A DNA stretch of 64,000 bases, from positions 186,001-250,000 of the forward strand of contig NZ_SOBH01000004.1 in assembly GCF_004365635.1 (NCBI RefSeq). Reading direction: 5' to 3'. Below are positions 9,352 through 19,800 of this stretch, piece by piece. This stretch comes from Litoreibacter halocynthiae. Its GTDB lineage: Bacteria; Pseudomonadota; Alphaproteobacteria; Rhodobacterales; Rhodobacteraceae. Position numbers and translations under genes: made by a program. Each line of letters opens with the position of its first letter. The stretch's first letter is position 1. Under the pieces are notes generated by a model. That model was not told the DNA's origin and searched no databases. It saw only the letters and a list, made by a program, of their open reading frames with translations.

Positions 9352-12300
9352 ATGAGTTTTGACCCCGAGAACCTCATCTCTGAGAGCGACATAGCCATCG
9401 TCGGAATGGCCGGACATTTTCCGGGCGCTCACACAATAGATGAGTACTGGCAAAATCTGCGAAATGGAATTGAGTCCATCCGCCATTACACCGCCGAAGA
9501 ATTGCTCGGGGCTGGAGAAGCCCAACACCTCATAAATCGTGACGACTATGTCCCAGCAGCGGCCCCTCTGGATGGGTTCGCACATTTTGATGCAGAGTTT
9601 TTCGGCCTCTCGCCCAAAGAAGCCGCGATCATGGATCCGCAACATCGGCGCTTTCTGGAGGTCTCTTGGGAAGCCCTGGAAAACGCCGGACATATGCCCG
9701 AAAACGCCAAGGGCCCAATCGGGGTCTACGCCGGCTGCGGGATGGGAAGCTATTTCTACTTTAACATCTGCTCGAACCCAGATCTTGTTAACGATGTGGG
9801 CATGTTCCTACTTCGCCATACCGGCAACGACAAGGACTTCCTGTCTACCCGTTTGAGCCACGTTCTGAACCTAAAAGGCCCGTCAGTGACCATGCAGACC
9901 GCATGCTCTACATCACTGGTTACGACCCACTATGCGGCACAGGCCTTGATGACAGGCGAATGCGATACCGCGCTTGCTGGCGGTGTCACAATCGAGCTAC
10001 CTCAAGATCGCGGCTACATATTCAAGGAAGGCGAAGTGCTGTCTCCAGACGGGCACTGCCACGCATTCGATCACCGCGCGGAAGGTACCGTCTTCGGGTC
10101 AGGGGCCGGTGTTGTGGTCCTACGACGTCTCACGGATGCCATCGCAGACGGCGACCACATCTGGGCGGTTATCAAAGGCTCTGCCATCAACAATGACGGG
10201 GCAGCCAAAGCAGGATACCTAGCCCCGTCAGTCGACGGTCAGGCGGCAGCGATCGCCGAGGCCCAGTCCATGGCAAATATAACTGCTGACACGATCGATT
10301 ACGTCGAATGCCACGGTACAGGAACATATTTGGGCGATCCAATCGAAGTGGCGGCGTTGACCGAAGCCTTCGAGGAAACCACAGATGAGACCCAGTTTTG
10401 CAAAATTGGGTCTGTTAAAACCAACATTGGACACCTCGACACCGCGGCTGGCGCGGCCGGATTGATCAAAACGGCGCTTTCGCTTCATCACCGCGAGATT
10501 CCACCATCTTTGGGATATGAGAAACCAAACCCTGCGATTGATTTCGAAAGCGGACCATTCTCTGTCAATGACACCCTTAGCCCTTGGATCTCTCACAATG
10601 GACCGCGCCGCGCAGGAGTGAATTCACTTGGTGTCGGGGGCACCAACGCACATTTGGTATTGGAAGAAGCCCCCAAGCGCGCTGCTTCTGAAGAATCGGA
10701 TTGGCCGTTCCAAATCTTGACCGTATCGGGGCGCAGTAAGGCTGCGCTTGAAGCCAACGCCGCCAATCTTGCCGCCTACCTACGCACCAACCCGGATCAA
10801 CCCCTCGCGGATATCGCTTGGACGTTGAAAGAACGCCGTCGCGGATTTGAACGCCGTAGGGTTGTAGTGGCTGAAACCCACGCCGACGCCGCCAAACTTC
10901 TGGAAGATAACGATCCGCGCCGCGCCTTTTCGCATACCGTGGTTGGCGAAGACCCTGATTACGTTTTCATGTTCCCCGGTGGTGGCGCACAATATGCCGG
11001 AATGGCACGCGATCTTTATGAGACGGAACCAGTATTCGCCGAATGGATGGATCGTGGTCTCGACGTTCTTCAATCAAAACTAGATTATGATATCCGTGCG
11101 CTTTGGCTGCCGGAATTGGACGCGATTGAGGCCGCAAACACGACGTTGAAAAAACCGTCCGTGCAGTTGCCCCTCATCATGATCACCGAATATGCGTTGG
11201 CGCAGCTTTGGATGTCTTGGGGGGTTGAGCCTTCTGCACTGGTTGGTCACTCCATGGGGGAAAACACTGCCGCTTGCGTTGCTGGAGTGATATCGTTCGA
11301 GGACTGCATTGGCCTTGTGCATCTCCGCGGCCAATTGTTCGACACGGTGCCAGCGGGCGGCATGTTGTCCATCGTTCTATCGGCTGATGAGTTGGAGCCT
11401 CTGTTAGGTGATGATCTTGATTTGGGAGCGGTGAACGCGCCAAATTTAAGCGTCGCTACTGGACCACAAGCCGAGTTGGACGCATTGGAAACGCGGTTGA
11501 TCCAACGAAGCATCGACTTTCAGCGCATCCCGATCGACATCGCGGCCCATTCGCGCATGTTAGAGCCGATTTTGCAAAAGTTTGGCGACTACTTGCGATC
11601 AATTCCCCTGAACCCACCGAATATTCCGTTCACGTCAAACCGCACCGGCGATTACATAACGGACGCGCAGGCTCAAGATCCTGACTACTGGGTGGCCCAC
11701 CTACGCGGCACCGTACATTTCTCCGATTGCCTGACAACTTTGGCCGAACCACCCGCGCGCGTTTTCATCGAGGTTGGACCTGGGAAGGCGTTGTCATCTT
11801 TGGCCGGCCAACACGGCAAGGTTACCGCCAATCAGGTGATCTCCAGCCTGCGTCATCCTGACGATGACACGCCTGACGATGCATATTTCCTTGCCATGCT
11901 GGGTCGTATCTGGGCCGTCGGCGGCCAATTTGATTGGGACCAGTTCTGGGGCGAGGCACGCCGATTACACGTACCGCTACCAACATATGCTTTCCAGCAA
12001 TCCTCCTATTTTATAGAGCCGGGGAAACCTGCATTAGACAGTGATGCACAATGGCTAAGCCGAACGGACGACGTTGAGGAATGGAGCTATCGCCCTGCGT
12101 GGACCCCGCGCTACGCGGAGTGCGATATCGACGTCAAAGGTGATTTATCGGAAGCCACCAAACAAACATGGCTGATTTTCGAGGATGACGCAGGGCTTGG
12201 AGCAGATGTCGCCGCCAAACTGCGCTCGGCAGATCATAAAGTGGTGACCGTTAAACCCGGTGACACTTTCGCGCGCGTCGGGGAAATGGGCTACATCATC

Positions 12301-15300
12301 GCCCCTGAACGCGGTCGCGAAAGCTATGATGCGCTAATCCATGACCTAAACACGCGCGACCTGGTTCCAACGCGCATCGTCCATGCCTGGACGATAACCA
12401 AGGACGAAAGCTTCCGACCGGGATCAAGCTTCTTTCACCGCGTTCAGGAGCAAGGATTCTATAGTCTGCTATTTCTAGCACAGGCGATTGGGGGCGAAGA
12501 CCTGCCGATGCCGATACACCTTACCGTGCTTAGTTCGGGCGCAATGCAACGCGCGAACGAAGAACTCCCCTACCCTGAAAAAGCAACGGTCGCAGGACCT
12601 GTGCGTGTTATACCGCGCGAGTTCTCTGGAATGACCGTGTCGCAACTGGATATCGAGCCGCTTCGTCAAGGGCGTCTCAGGCGCGGACCTGACAAGACCG
12701 ACCAATCGCGTATTGTAGGTCAGATTTTGGAAGAGGTTCTTGCAACACCGACATGCGGGACTGCCCTGATCCGCAACGATAAACGCTATGCGCTTGGCTA
12801 TCAGACAACCAACCTTCCTGTTCTTGATAGCGAATTACCCGTTCTGAAAGACGGCGGTGTCTACCTGCTGACGGGTGGCTTTGGTGGCATCGGCCTGACC
12901 CTTGCGCACGAGTTGATCGAGCGATGTAACGCCAAAATAGCGCTGCTTGCTCGCAGCCCGTTGCCCCCTCGCGACACTTGGGACCAGGCGTTGCAAAACA
13001 ACGCCCCGGGTACCGCCATAGTTCGCCGAATTGAAGGTATTCGCGAGCTAGAAGCTATGGGCGGCGAAGTCCTGACGCTAGTTGCCGACGTGTCCAATGT
13101 CGAAGATATGCGGCTAGCAAAGTCCACGCTGGAAGAACACTTCGGTAAAGTCGATGGTATCATCCATGCTGCTGGTCAAATAGATGACGGTCCGATCATG
13201 GCCAAAACAGTTACTTCGATTGAGGACGTATTTGCGCCGAAAATTCATGGCACGCAGGTTCTTCACGAAGTCTTTCCCGATGGCTCCTTGGATTGGATAG
13301 TTCTGTTTTCATCAAGCTCCACGGCGACGGCCCCGATCGGTCAGGTCGATTACGTTGCTGCAAATGAATACCTCAACGCCTATGCCAAGTCGCGCAGCGG
13401 TGGGCAAACCCGCGTGTTAGCCATCAATTGGGGCATCTGGGCTGATGTAGGCATGGCGGCGGACGCAATGGACAGTCGGTTGGGCAAAGCGGCCCCGCCA
13501 CCGGTGACCCCGATCAATGCGCCAATGTTGGACGAGGCGACGTTTGATTCCGCTGGAAACCGCTGCTTTAGAGCCGAATACCGCGTCTCGGAGCGCTGGT
13601 TCCTAGATGATCACCGAACAAAAGCAGGTGATGCGTTGGTACCTGGAACGGGTTACCTTGAGCTGGCAACAGAAGCTCTGCGCGCGCAAGGTGAGACCTC
13701 TGCTTTTGAGATCCGTGATCTCTACTTCCTGCGCCCGTTGACTGTCTCCGATCATGCGCCTCGCGACATTCGTGTGGGTCTGCTACGGACCGATCTTGGG
13801 TATGACCTGAGTGTAGAAAGTGGCGAACTCGGGCAATTTGAGCAAAACGCGCAAGCCAGTCTCTCGTTATTACCAGTTTCCGCCCCCGCCCCTTTAGATA
13901 TCGCCGCCATCGAGGCCCGCTGTTCGAACAAGGTCGACGCCGGAGATGCAGGTTGGATGGCGTCACCGCAAGAAGTTCACCTTAACTTCGGCCCACGCTG
14001 GCGCGTATTACAATCAACCACTCTAGGCGACGGTGAAGGTCTCGCGACACTCGCGTTACCAGATGCTGCAGCAGGTGATGCTAAAGCAGGTTACTATCTG
14101 CACCCTGCCCTGATGGATATTGCAACGGGTTGGGCCATGAATCTGATCGCAGGCTACGAGGCGGCGCATCTCTGGGTGCCAGTGTCTTATCGCTCAGTAA
14201 AGGTATTTGGGCCATTACCGTCAAATATTGTCTCTTGGGTCCGCAATAGCGCGGACAATCGGGCAGATAGCGAAACGGCGAGTTTTGACATCACTATCGC
14301 TGCGCCCGACGGCACAATATGCGTTGAAATCCACGACTTCTCAATCCGGCGGATGGACACAGATGCTAGCTTCGCGATCACCCCTCTCTCGACCGCTTCA
14401 GCGGCCCCGGCCGATGGCGGCATGCGGCCACTATCCCCAGCTGAGGAGCGACTACGACACAATCTGACCCAAGGCATTCGCGCGGATGAAGGCGCGGCGC
14501 TGTTTTTGCGCGCACTCTCGAGTCCGCAGCGTCAGGTCATTGTCTCATCCCTCGATTTGGATGCGCTCATAGAACAAGCTGGACAAGTTGATGACGGTGC
14601 TCAAGGCCGGGGGCAAAAATTTGAACGCCCTGAACTTGATTCCGAATTCATAAAACCAGAGGGCCCAATCGAAGAGCGGCTGGCCGCTTTCTGGCAAGAC
14701 CTGTTGGGTGTCGATGAAATCGGTGTCGAAGACAGCTTCTTCGATTTAGGTGGCCACTCATTGATAGCCGTGCGCCTGTTTGCACAAATACGCAAAGCTT
14801 GGCAGGTAGACTTCCCGATCTCGGTCCTGTTCGAGGCCCCTACAATCCGCAAATGCGCTGCGCTCATTGCGGCGCAGGGGGTTAACAATGAGACGGATGC
14901 CGACAGCGAAGATATAGCCCAAGCCTCGCCGGAACGTCGCTTCACCCATCTGGTGCCAATGCATACCGGCGAAAACAGCACCAAGTCGCCATTCTTCTTG
15001 GTCGCGGGCATGTTTGGGAACGTATTAAACCTGCGCCATCTGGCACATTTGGTTGGAAATGATCGGCCATTCTATGGCCTACAAGCCCGTGGATTGTTTG
15101 GCAGCGAAGAACCACACCGTACGATCACTGAGGCCGCGCGTGACTACATCGCGGAAATGCGGCAAGTTCAACCCGAAGGCCCCTATATGGTGGGCGGGTT
15201 CTCTGGTGGCGGGATTACCGCGTATGAGATTGCTCACCAGTTAACTGCTGCAGGTGAAATCGTCTCCGCCGTGGTAATGCTCGACACTCCTCTTCCCATT

Positions 15301-15801
15301 CGACCATCCATTTCTCGGGCGGATAAAATGCGCATCAAATGGATGGACCTGCGTAAGGGCGGCGTGTCCTACATCGTTAATTGGGCCAAAGACCGCATCG
15401 CATGGGAAATCCAAAAACGTCGCGGGAACGATGACGCCGCCGAGGAAGGCCAGCAGTTCCACAATGTCGCCATCCAAGACGCCTTCCTTGAAAGCGTCGG
15501 GTCGTATGAAATCGCCCCATGGTCAGGGCCTTTGACCTTATTTCGCCCACCATTGGTTCCGACTTGGATCATTGGTGACAAGCTGGTCAGCGAATATCGG
15601 ACATATCTGTATAGTGACAACGATTGGACAAAATTTGCTCCCAAGGTCGAGGTGTTCGAAGTGCCAGGCGATCACGATTCAATGGTACTAGAACCCAATG
15701 TTCGCGTTTTAGCAGCTCGTATTAAACAGGTGCTCGAAGATGCGAGCCGTGCCTCACATACCTCAAAGAAAGCCGCACCGACCAAGCAAGCCGCAGAGTA
15801 A
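9352..15801 (+). CDS. One-module type I polyketide synthase, KS-AT-KR-DH-ACP-TE
   Basis: Modular PKS of 2149 residues. KS (about 10-435) has TACSTS, VECHGTGT and TNIGH, so Cys-His-His are present. AT (about 540-830) has GHSMGE and an AAHS specificity region, more like malonyl than methylmalonyl types. A spacer and KR (about 1165-1350) carry TGGFGGIG, an IDDG loop of B-type and the active-site DYVAAN. DH (about 1385-1680) has DDHRTKAGDALVPG and HPALMDIATG. ACP has its Ser in GGHSLIAV near residue 1801. TE (about 1870-2125) has GGFSGGG and PGDHDS. KR before DH departs from the textbook order. AAGG lies seven bases before the ATG. It probably accepts a starter from the NRPS encoded downstream and releases through its own TE. 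Confidence 0.93.
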   Translation: MSFDPENLISESDIAIVGMAGHFPGAHTIDEYWQNLRNGIESIRHYTAEELLGAGEAQHLINRDDYVPAAAPLDGFAHFDAEFFGLSPKEAAIMDPQHRRFLEVSWEALENAGHMPENAKGPIGVYAGCGMGSYFYFNICSNPDLVNDVGMFLLRHTGNDKDFLSTRLSHVLNLKGPSVTMQTACSTSLVTTHYAAQALMTGECDTALAGGVTIELPQDRGYIFKEGEVLSPDGHCHAFDHRAEGTVFGSGAGVVVLRRLTDAIADGDHIWAVIKGSAINNDGAAKAGYLAPSVDGQAAAIAEAQSMANITADTIDYVECHGTGTYLGDPIEVAALTEAFEETTDETQFCKIGSVKTNIGHLDTAAGAAGLIKTALSLHHREIPPSLGYEKPNPAIDFESGPFSVNDTLSPWISHNGPRRAGVNSLGVGGTNAHLVLEEAPKRAASEESDWPFQILTVSGRSKAALEANAANLAAYLRTNPDQPLADIAWTLKERRRGFERRRVVVAETHADAAKLLEDNDPRRAFSHTVVGEDPDYVFMFPGGGAQYAGMARDLYETEPVFAEWMDRGLDVLQSKLDYDIRALWLPELDAIEAANTTLKKPSVQLPLIMITEYALAQLWMSWGVEPSALVGHSMGENTAACVAGVISFEDCIGLVHLRGQLFDTVPAGGMLSIVLSADELEPLLGDDLDLGAVNAPNLSVATGPQAELDALETRLIQRSIDFQRIPIDIAAHSRMLEPILQKFGDYLRSIPLNPPNIPFTSNRTGDYITDAQAQDPDYWVAHLRGTVHFSDCLTTLAEPPARVFIEVGPGKALSSLAGQHGKVTANQVISSLRHPDDDTPDDAYFLAMLGRIWAVGGQFDWDQFWGEARRLHVPLPTYAFQQSSYFIEPGKPALDSDAQWLSRTDDVEEWSYRPAWTPRYAECDIDVKGDLSEATKQTWLIFEDDAGLGADVAAKLRSADHKVVTVKPGDTFARVGEMGYIIAPERGRESYDALIHDLNTRDLVPTRIVHAWTITKDESFRPGSSFFHRVQEQGFYSLLFLAQAIGGEDLPMPIHLTVLSSGAMQRANEELPYPEKATVAGPVRVIPREFSGMTVSQLDIEPLRQGRLRRGPDKTDQSRIVGQILEEVLATPTCGTALIRNDKRYALGYQTTNLPVLDSELPVLKDGGVYLLTGGFGGIGLTLAHELIERCNAKIALLARSPLPPRDTWDQALQNNAPGTAIVRRIEGIRELEAMGGEVLTLVADVSNVEDMRLAKSTLEEHFGKVDGIIHAAGQIDDGPIMAKTVTSIEDVFAPKIHGTQVLHEVFPDGSLDWIVLFSSSSTATAPIGQVDYVAANEYLNAYAKSRSGGQTRVLAINWGIWADVGMAADAMDSRLGKAAPPPVTPINAPMLDEATFDSAGNRCFRAEYRVSERWFLDDHRTKAGDALVPGTGYLELATEALRAQGETSAFEIRDLYFLRPLTVSDHAPRDIRVGLLRTDLGYDLSVESGELGQFEQNAQASLSLLPVSAPAPLDIAAIEARCSNKVDAGDAGWMASPQEVHLNFGPRWRVLQSTTLGDGEGLATLALPDAAAGDAKAGYYLHPALMDIATGWAMNLIAGYEAAHLWVPVSYRSVKVFGPLPSNIVSWVRNSADNRADSETASFDITIAAPDGTICVEIHDFSIRRMDTDASFAITPLSTASAAPADGGMRPLSPAEERLRHNLTQGIRADEGAALFLRALSSPQRQVIVSSLDLDALIEQAGQVDDGAQGRGQKFERPELDSEFIKPEGPIEERLAAFWQDLLGVDEIGVEDSFFDLGGHSLIAVRLFAQIRKAWQVDFPISVLFEAPTIRKCAALIAAQGVNNETDADSEDIAQASPERRFTHLVPMHTGENSTKSPFFLVAGMFGNVLNLRHLAHLVGNDRPFYGLQARGLFGSEEPHRTITEAARDYIAEMRQVQPEGPYMVGGFSGGGITAYEIAHQLTAAGEIVSAVVMLDTPLPIRPSISRADKMRIKWMDLRKGGVSYIVNWAKDRIAWEIQKRRGNDDAAEEGQQFHNVAIQDAFLESVGSYEIAPWSGPLTLFRPPLVPTWIIGDKLVSEYRTYLYSDNDWTKFAPKVEVFEVPGDHDSMVLEPNVRVLAARIKQVLEDASRASHTSKKAAPTKQAAE

Positions 15802-15807
15802 ATACCC

Positions 15808-16812
15808 ATGCCAGCACCCACTGTTTTGACGATCATTCTTAATTACAAAACCGCCGATATGACCCTGCGTTCGGCTCAAGCGGCACGGATCGCCATGCAG
15901 GGTCTGCCTGGCGAAATCACAATAGTCGATAACGACAGTCAGGATGGGTCTTTTGAGAAGATTCGCGACCATGTCGAGGCCGAGCAATGGGAAGGCATCC
16001 GTGTTCTTAAATCAGGGCACAATGGCGGATACGGAGCCGGGAATAATGTTGGAATCCGTGCGGGAATGTCGGATGGCACAGCACCTGATTTCATCTATAT
16101 TCTAAATTCTGATGCATTTCCCGAACCCGAAGCGATCACTGAACTTTACAACTTTTTGCAAACCCACCCAAAAACTGGCTTTGTGGGTAGCTATATCTTT
16201 GGTGAAGACGGTGATCGGCACACAACTACATTCCGGTTTCCCTCAATCCTCAGCGAACTTGAAAGCGCCATCCGCTTCGGTCCTATTACAAAGCTGCTAA
16301 AGTCTTACAGGGTTCCACGCGAAGATATTGTAGGGACAGCATCTGTAGATTGGCTTGCCGGGGCCAGCATGATGATGCGCCGAAGCGTGCTTGATGAAAT
16401 AGGGCTCTTTGATGAGACCTTCTTTCTATACTTTGAAGAAGCTGATCTGTGCGCGCGCGCGCGGTCATCAAATTATTCTATACACTATGTGTATGAAAGC
16501 CGGGTAATGCACTTGGGCTCCGTGTCTACTGGTATGAAGACGTGGGACCGCGTGCCAGATTACTGGTTTGAATCCCGTTTTCATTATTTCCAAAAGAACT
16601 ATGGCCTCACCTATGCTGGCTTCGCCACTTTGGTTCACCTCAGTGCGGGAAGTTTGCATTGGCTGCGCTGCAGGTTGACCGGAAAAACGCGTGATGTGTC
16701 CCCAAACTTCCTGCGCTCCATGGCAAAACACGATTTTGCCAACATTATCGGCTCTATTACGGGCACGACCCATAACCAATCACCTGAACTCGACACTAAA
16801 ATCGGAGAGTAG
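15808..16812 (+). CDS. Glycosyltransferase family 2, rhamnosyltransferase-like
   Basis: GT-A enzyme of 334 residues lying six bases after the PKS and five before the NRPS, so it is part of the operon. The N-terminus LTIILNYKTADM, the nucleotide-binding VDNDSQDGS, NGGYGAGNN and the metal-binding position ILNSDAF are those of the rhamnosyltransferase-like GT2 group, followed by WLAGASMMMRR and FFLYFEEADLC. dTDP-rhamnose can be made by the rfb genes near the end of the island. Its position suggests it glycosylates the PKS/NRPS product, or that the product is attached to a glycan. That role is inferred from context alone. Confidence 0.87.
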   Translation: MPAPTVLTIILNYKTADMTLRSAQAARIAMQGLPGEITIVDNDSQDGSFEKIRDHVEAEQWEGIRVLKSGHNGGYGAGNNVGIRAGMSDGTAPDFIYILNSDAFPEPEAITELYNFLQTHPKTGFVGSYIFGEDGDRHTTTFRFPSILSELESAIRFGPITKLLKSYRVPREDIVGTASVDWLAGASMMMRRSVLDEIGLFDETFFLYFEEADLCARARSSNYSIHYVYESRVMHLGSVSTGMKTWDRVPDYWFESRFHYFQKNYGLTYAGFATLVHLSAGSLHWLRCRLTGKTRDVSPNFLRSMAKHDFANIIGSITGTTHNQSPELDTKIGE

Positions 16813-16817
16813 ATCCC

Positions 16818-19800
16818 ATGTCTCAATTCAGCGCGGTTGTCATCGGCAATGAATCCCTCGCCATTCAGTGCGCGGAAATGTTGCTTGAGGCGGGGCACCA
16901 AGTATCCGCAGTAGTCACGCGTAACACCGATATCTCGGCTTGGGCAAAGGGCGCGGACATTCAGGCCATTTCTGCGGACGCCAATCTGGCTGAGGAAATG
17001 AACGGAATGTCTTTCGACTGGCTGCTTTCCATCGCCAATCTCGACATGATCCCCGACGACGTGCTCGCGATCCCTTCACGTGGCGCGGTAAACTTCCACG
17101 ATGGCCCACTACCCCGTTACGCTGGTTTAAACGCCCCAGCTTGGGCGTTGATTAATGGTGAAACCGAATATGGAATTAGCTGGCATATGATCGCTGGCGG
17201 CGTCGACGAAGGCGATTTGCTAACTCAGCAATTTTTTGACATCGCTCCGAACGAGACGACCCTAACCCTGAACACCAAATGCTATGGCGCCGCGATTGAA
17301 GGGTTCTCGACCGTAATAGATAAATTGGCCACTGAACAGCCGCTATTGACGAAACAAGACCTCTCCAAACGAAGCTATTTTGCCAAGAACGACCGCCCAC
17401 CTGCTGCGGGTCGGCTCGACTTCTCGCGCTCGGCGCGTAGCATCACGACATTGGTCCGCGCGCTGGATCATGGCGGCTATTGGAACCCCCTCACCTGCCC
17501 CAAAATTAATGCGAACGGCAAAATTTGGCTGGTATCACAGGCAACAGCCGGAAAAGCTGCATCTGACAGCCCCGCTGGTACGGTTCTTGACGTTAGCGAG
17601 GACAGCATAACCGTCGCCACCGGCACGGCCCCTGTGACCCTGCAAGGGCTTCGCAAGTTTAACGGTGCAGCGGCAGAACCCGCGGACATCGCGAAGTTGG
17701 GCGATGTGCTGCCTTCCCCCGATGCGGCTGTGGCGAAAGCCTTGTCGGATGGGTTGAAAAGAACCCTTAAGTCCGAAGCCAATTGGCGCGCACGACTTGA
17801 AGCCGCAACCGTGGCTACATTGCCCCTAATAGATGCATCAGCCTCGCAGGGTGAAATCAGGTCCCGCACGCTAGACTTACCCGAAGGGTTCACCCCCACG
17901 CACCTTAAATCAGCGATGACCGCCCTTGCTTTGCATCTAAGCGATGACGAAGGCATCACAATCGCCGCTGAACTCACGACAGATAACACCGGATATCTGA
18001 ATCCTTGGGGCCCTGTCCTAGCGTCCAATATCGAAGATGATCTTGCCGCCGCGCAGGCTATGGGGCCATTTGCCTCTGACCTTATTGCACGCATCCCCAG
18101 CCTAGCCAGGCCCGCAACACCTGCATTGGGTCTGTCAAAGCAATCGCATTTGGAAGGAACTGCGCTGACATTGGCGTCAGATGGCACTCTATTCGCGGAC
18201 ATCGGAAAGACCGGCCCAGAGGCGGTAGACTTGATGGGTGATCGGCTCTCTCACATGATCCATCAGATAGCGGCAGGCAAAGCGCCAACGATACTGCCCG
18301 AAGCAGAGCGCCAGCAAGTTCTCTACAACTGGAACGCGACTGCCACCGAATTCCCAGAGGACCTTTGCATCCACCAGGCGTTCGAAGCCCAAGTCGCCAA
18401 AACGCCCAACGCTGAAGCTCTATCGTTTGAAGGCGAGACACTGACCTACAGTGAGCTTAACACCCGTGCAAATAAAATGGCCCATGTGTTAACAGACATG
18501 GGAGTAGCACCTGAGGTAGTTGTCGGCCTACATTTGCCCCGATCCGCTGATCTTGTCATTGCCGCGTTGGCCATCTTGAAGGCGGGCGGCGCCTATCTGC
18601 CAATGGACCCAAGTTACCCCACAGATCGCACCGCTCTTTATATTGAGGACAGCGGAACTAAAGTAATCATCACAGATACTATTCTTGCGGATTTGTTGCC
18701 AAAGCATGCCGCCAGAGTTTTGTGTGTTGATGACGCCCCATCGCTGGATTCTGCCCCTTCGGAAAACCCCGAAAGTGGCGTGATCGGAGAAGGATTAGCC
18801 TATTTGATCTACACGTCCGGATCGACCGGCAAGCCTAAAGGCGTGATGGTTGAACACCGCAACGTCGCCAATTTCTTTACTGGTATGGATGGGCGCATCG
18901 CCCACGAAGACGGTTCCGTCTGGATGGCAGTGACGTCATTATCGTTTGACATATCGGTGCTGGAGCTATTCTGGACCCTCAGCCGCGGCTTCAAGGTTGT
19001 CATCAGTTCGGATGATAATCGAACTCTCGGGACGACAGATAGCCCGTCAGGGCACACTGTTGGAGGTATGGAGTTCAGCCTTTTCTATTGGGGTAACGAC
19101 GACGGCGTTGGTCGCGACAAGTACCGCACGCTTCTTGAAGGTGCAAAGTTCGCGGATCAAAACGGATTTTGTGCAGTTTGGACCCCGGAGCGCCACTTCC
19201 ACGCCTTCGGCGGCCCCTACCCTAACCCATCCGTCACCGGTGCGGCGGTCGCGGCCGTGACCCAGAATATTGGCGTACGGGCTGGCTCCTGCGTGGCCCC
19301 ACTCCATCACACCGCCCGCATTGCCGAAGAATGGGCGGTGGTCGACAACCTCACGAACGGGAAAGCCGGCCTGGCGATTGCATCCGGCTGGCAACCTGAT
19401 GACTTCGTGTTGCGTCCAGAGAACACTCCACCCAAAAACAAGCCCGCGATGTTCGAAGCAATCGCTGACCTGCGCAAGCTTTGGTCCGGTGAAGAGATCT
19501 CTTTCCCGCGCGAGAATGGCGAAATGCACAACGTCCTTACGCAGCCTCGGCCGGTGTCAAAGAAGCTTGATGTTTGGGTCACGACCGCAGGCAATCCCGA
19601 GACCTGGAAAGAAGCGGGTGCCAACGGCTGCAACGTGCTGACGCACCTATTAGGTCAAAGCGTGGGTGAAGTCGGTGAGAAGATCATTCTTTATCATCAA
19701 GCTTTACGTGATGCTGGTCATAACCCTGATGATTTCACAGTCACTTTGATGTTGCACTCCTTCTTGGCCGAGACTCGCGAGCAGGCGCGAGAAATCGCAC

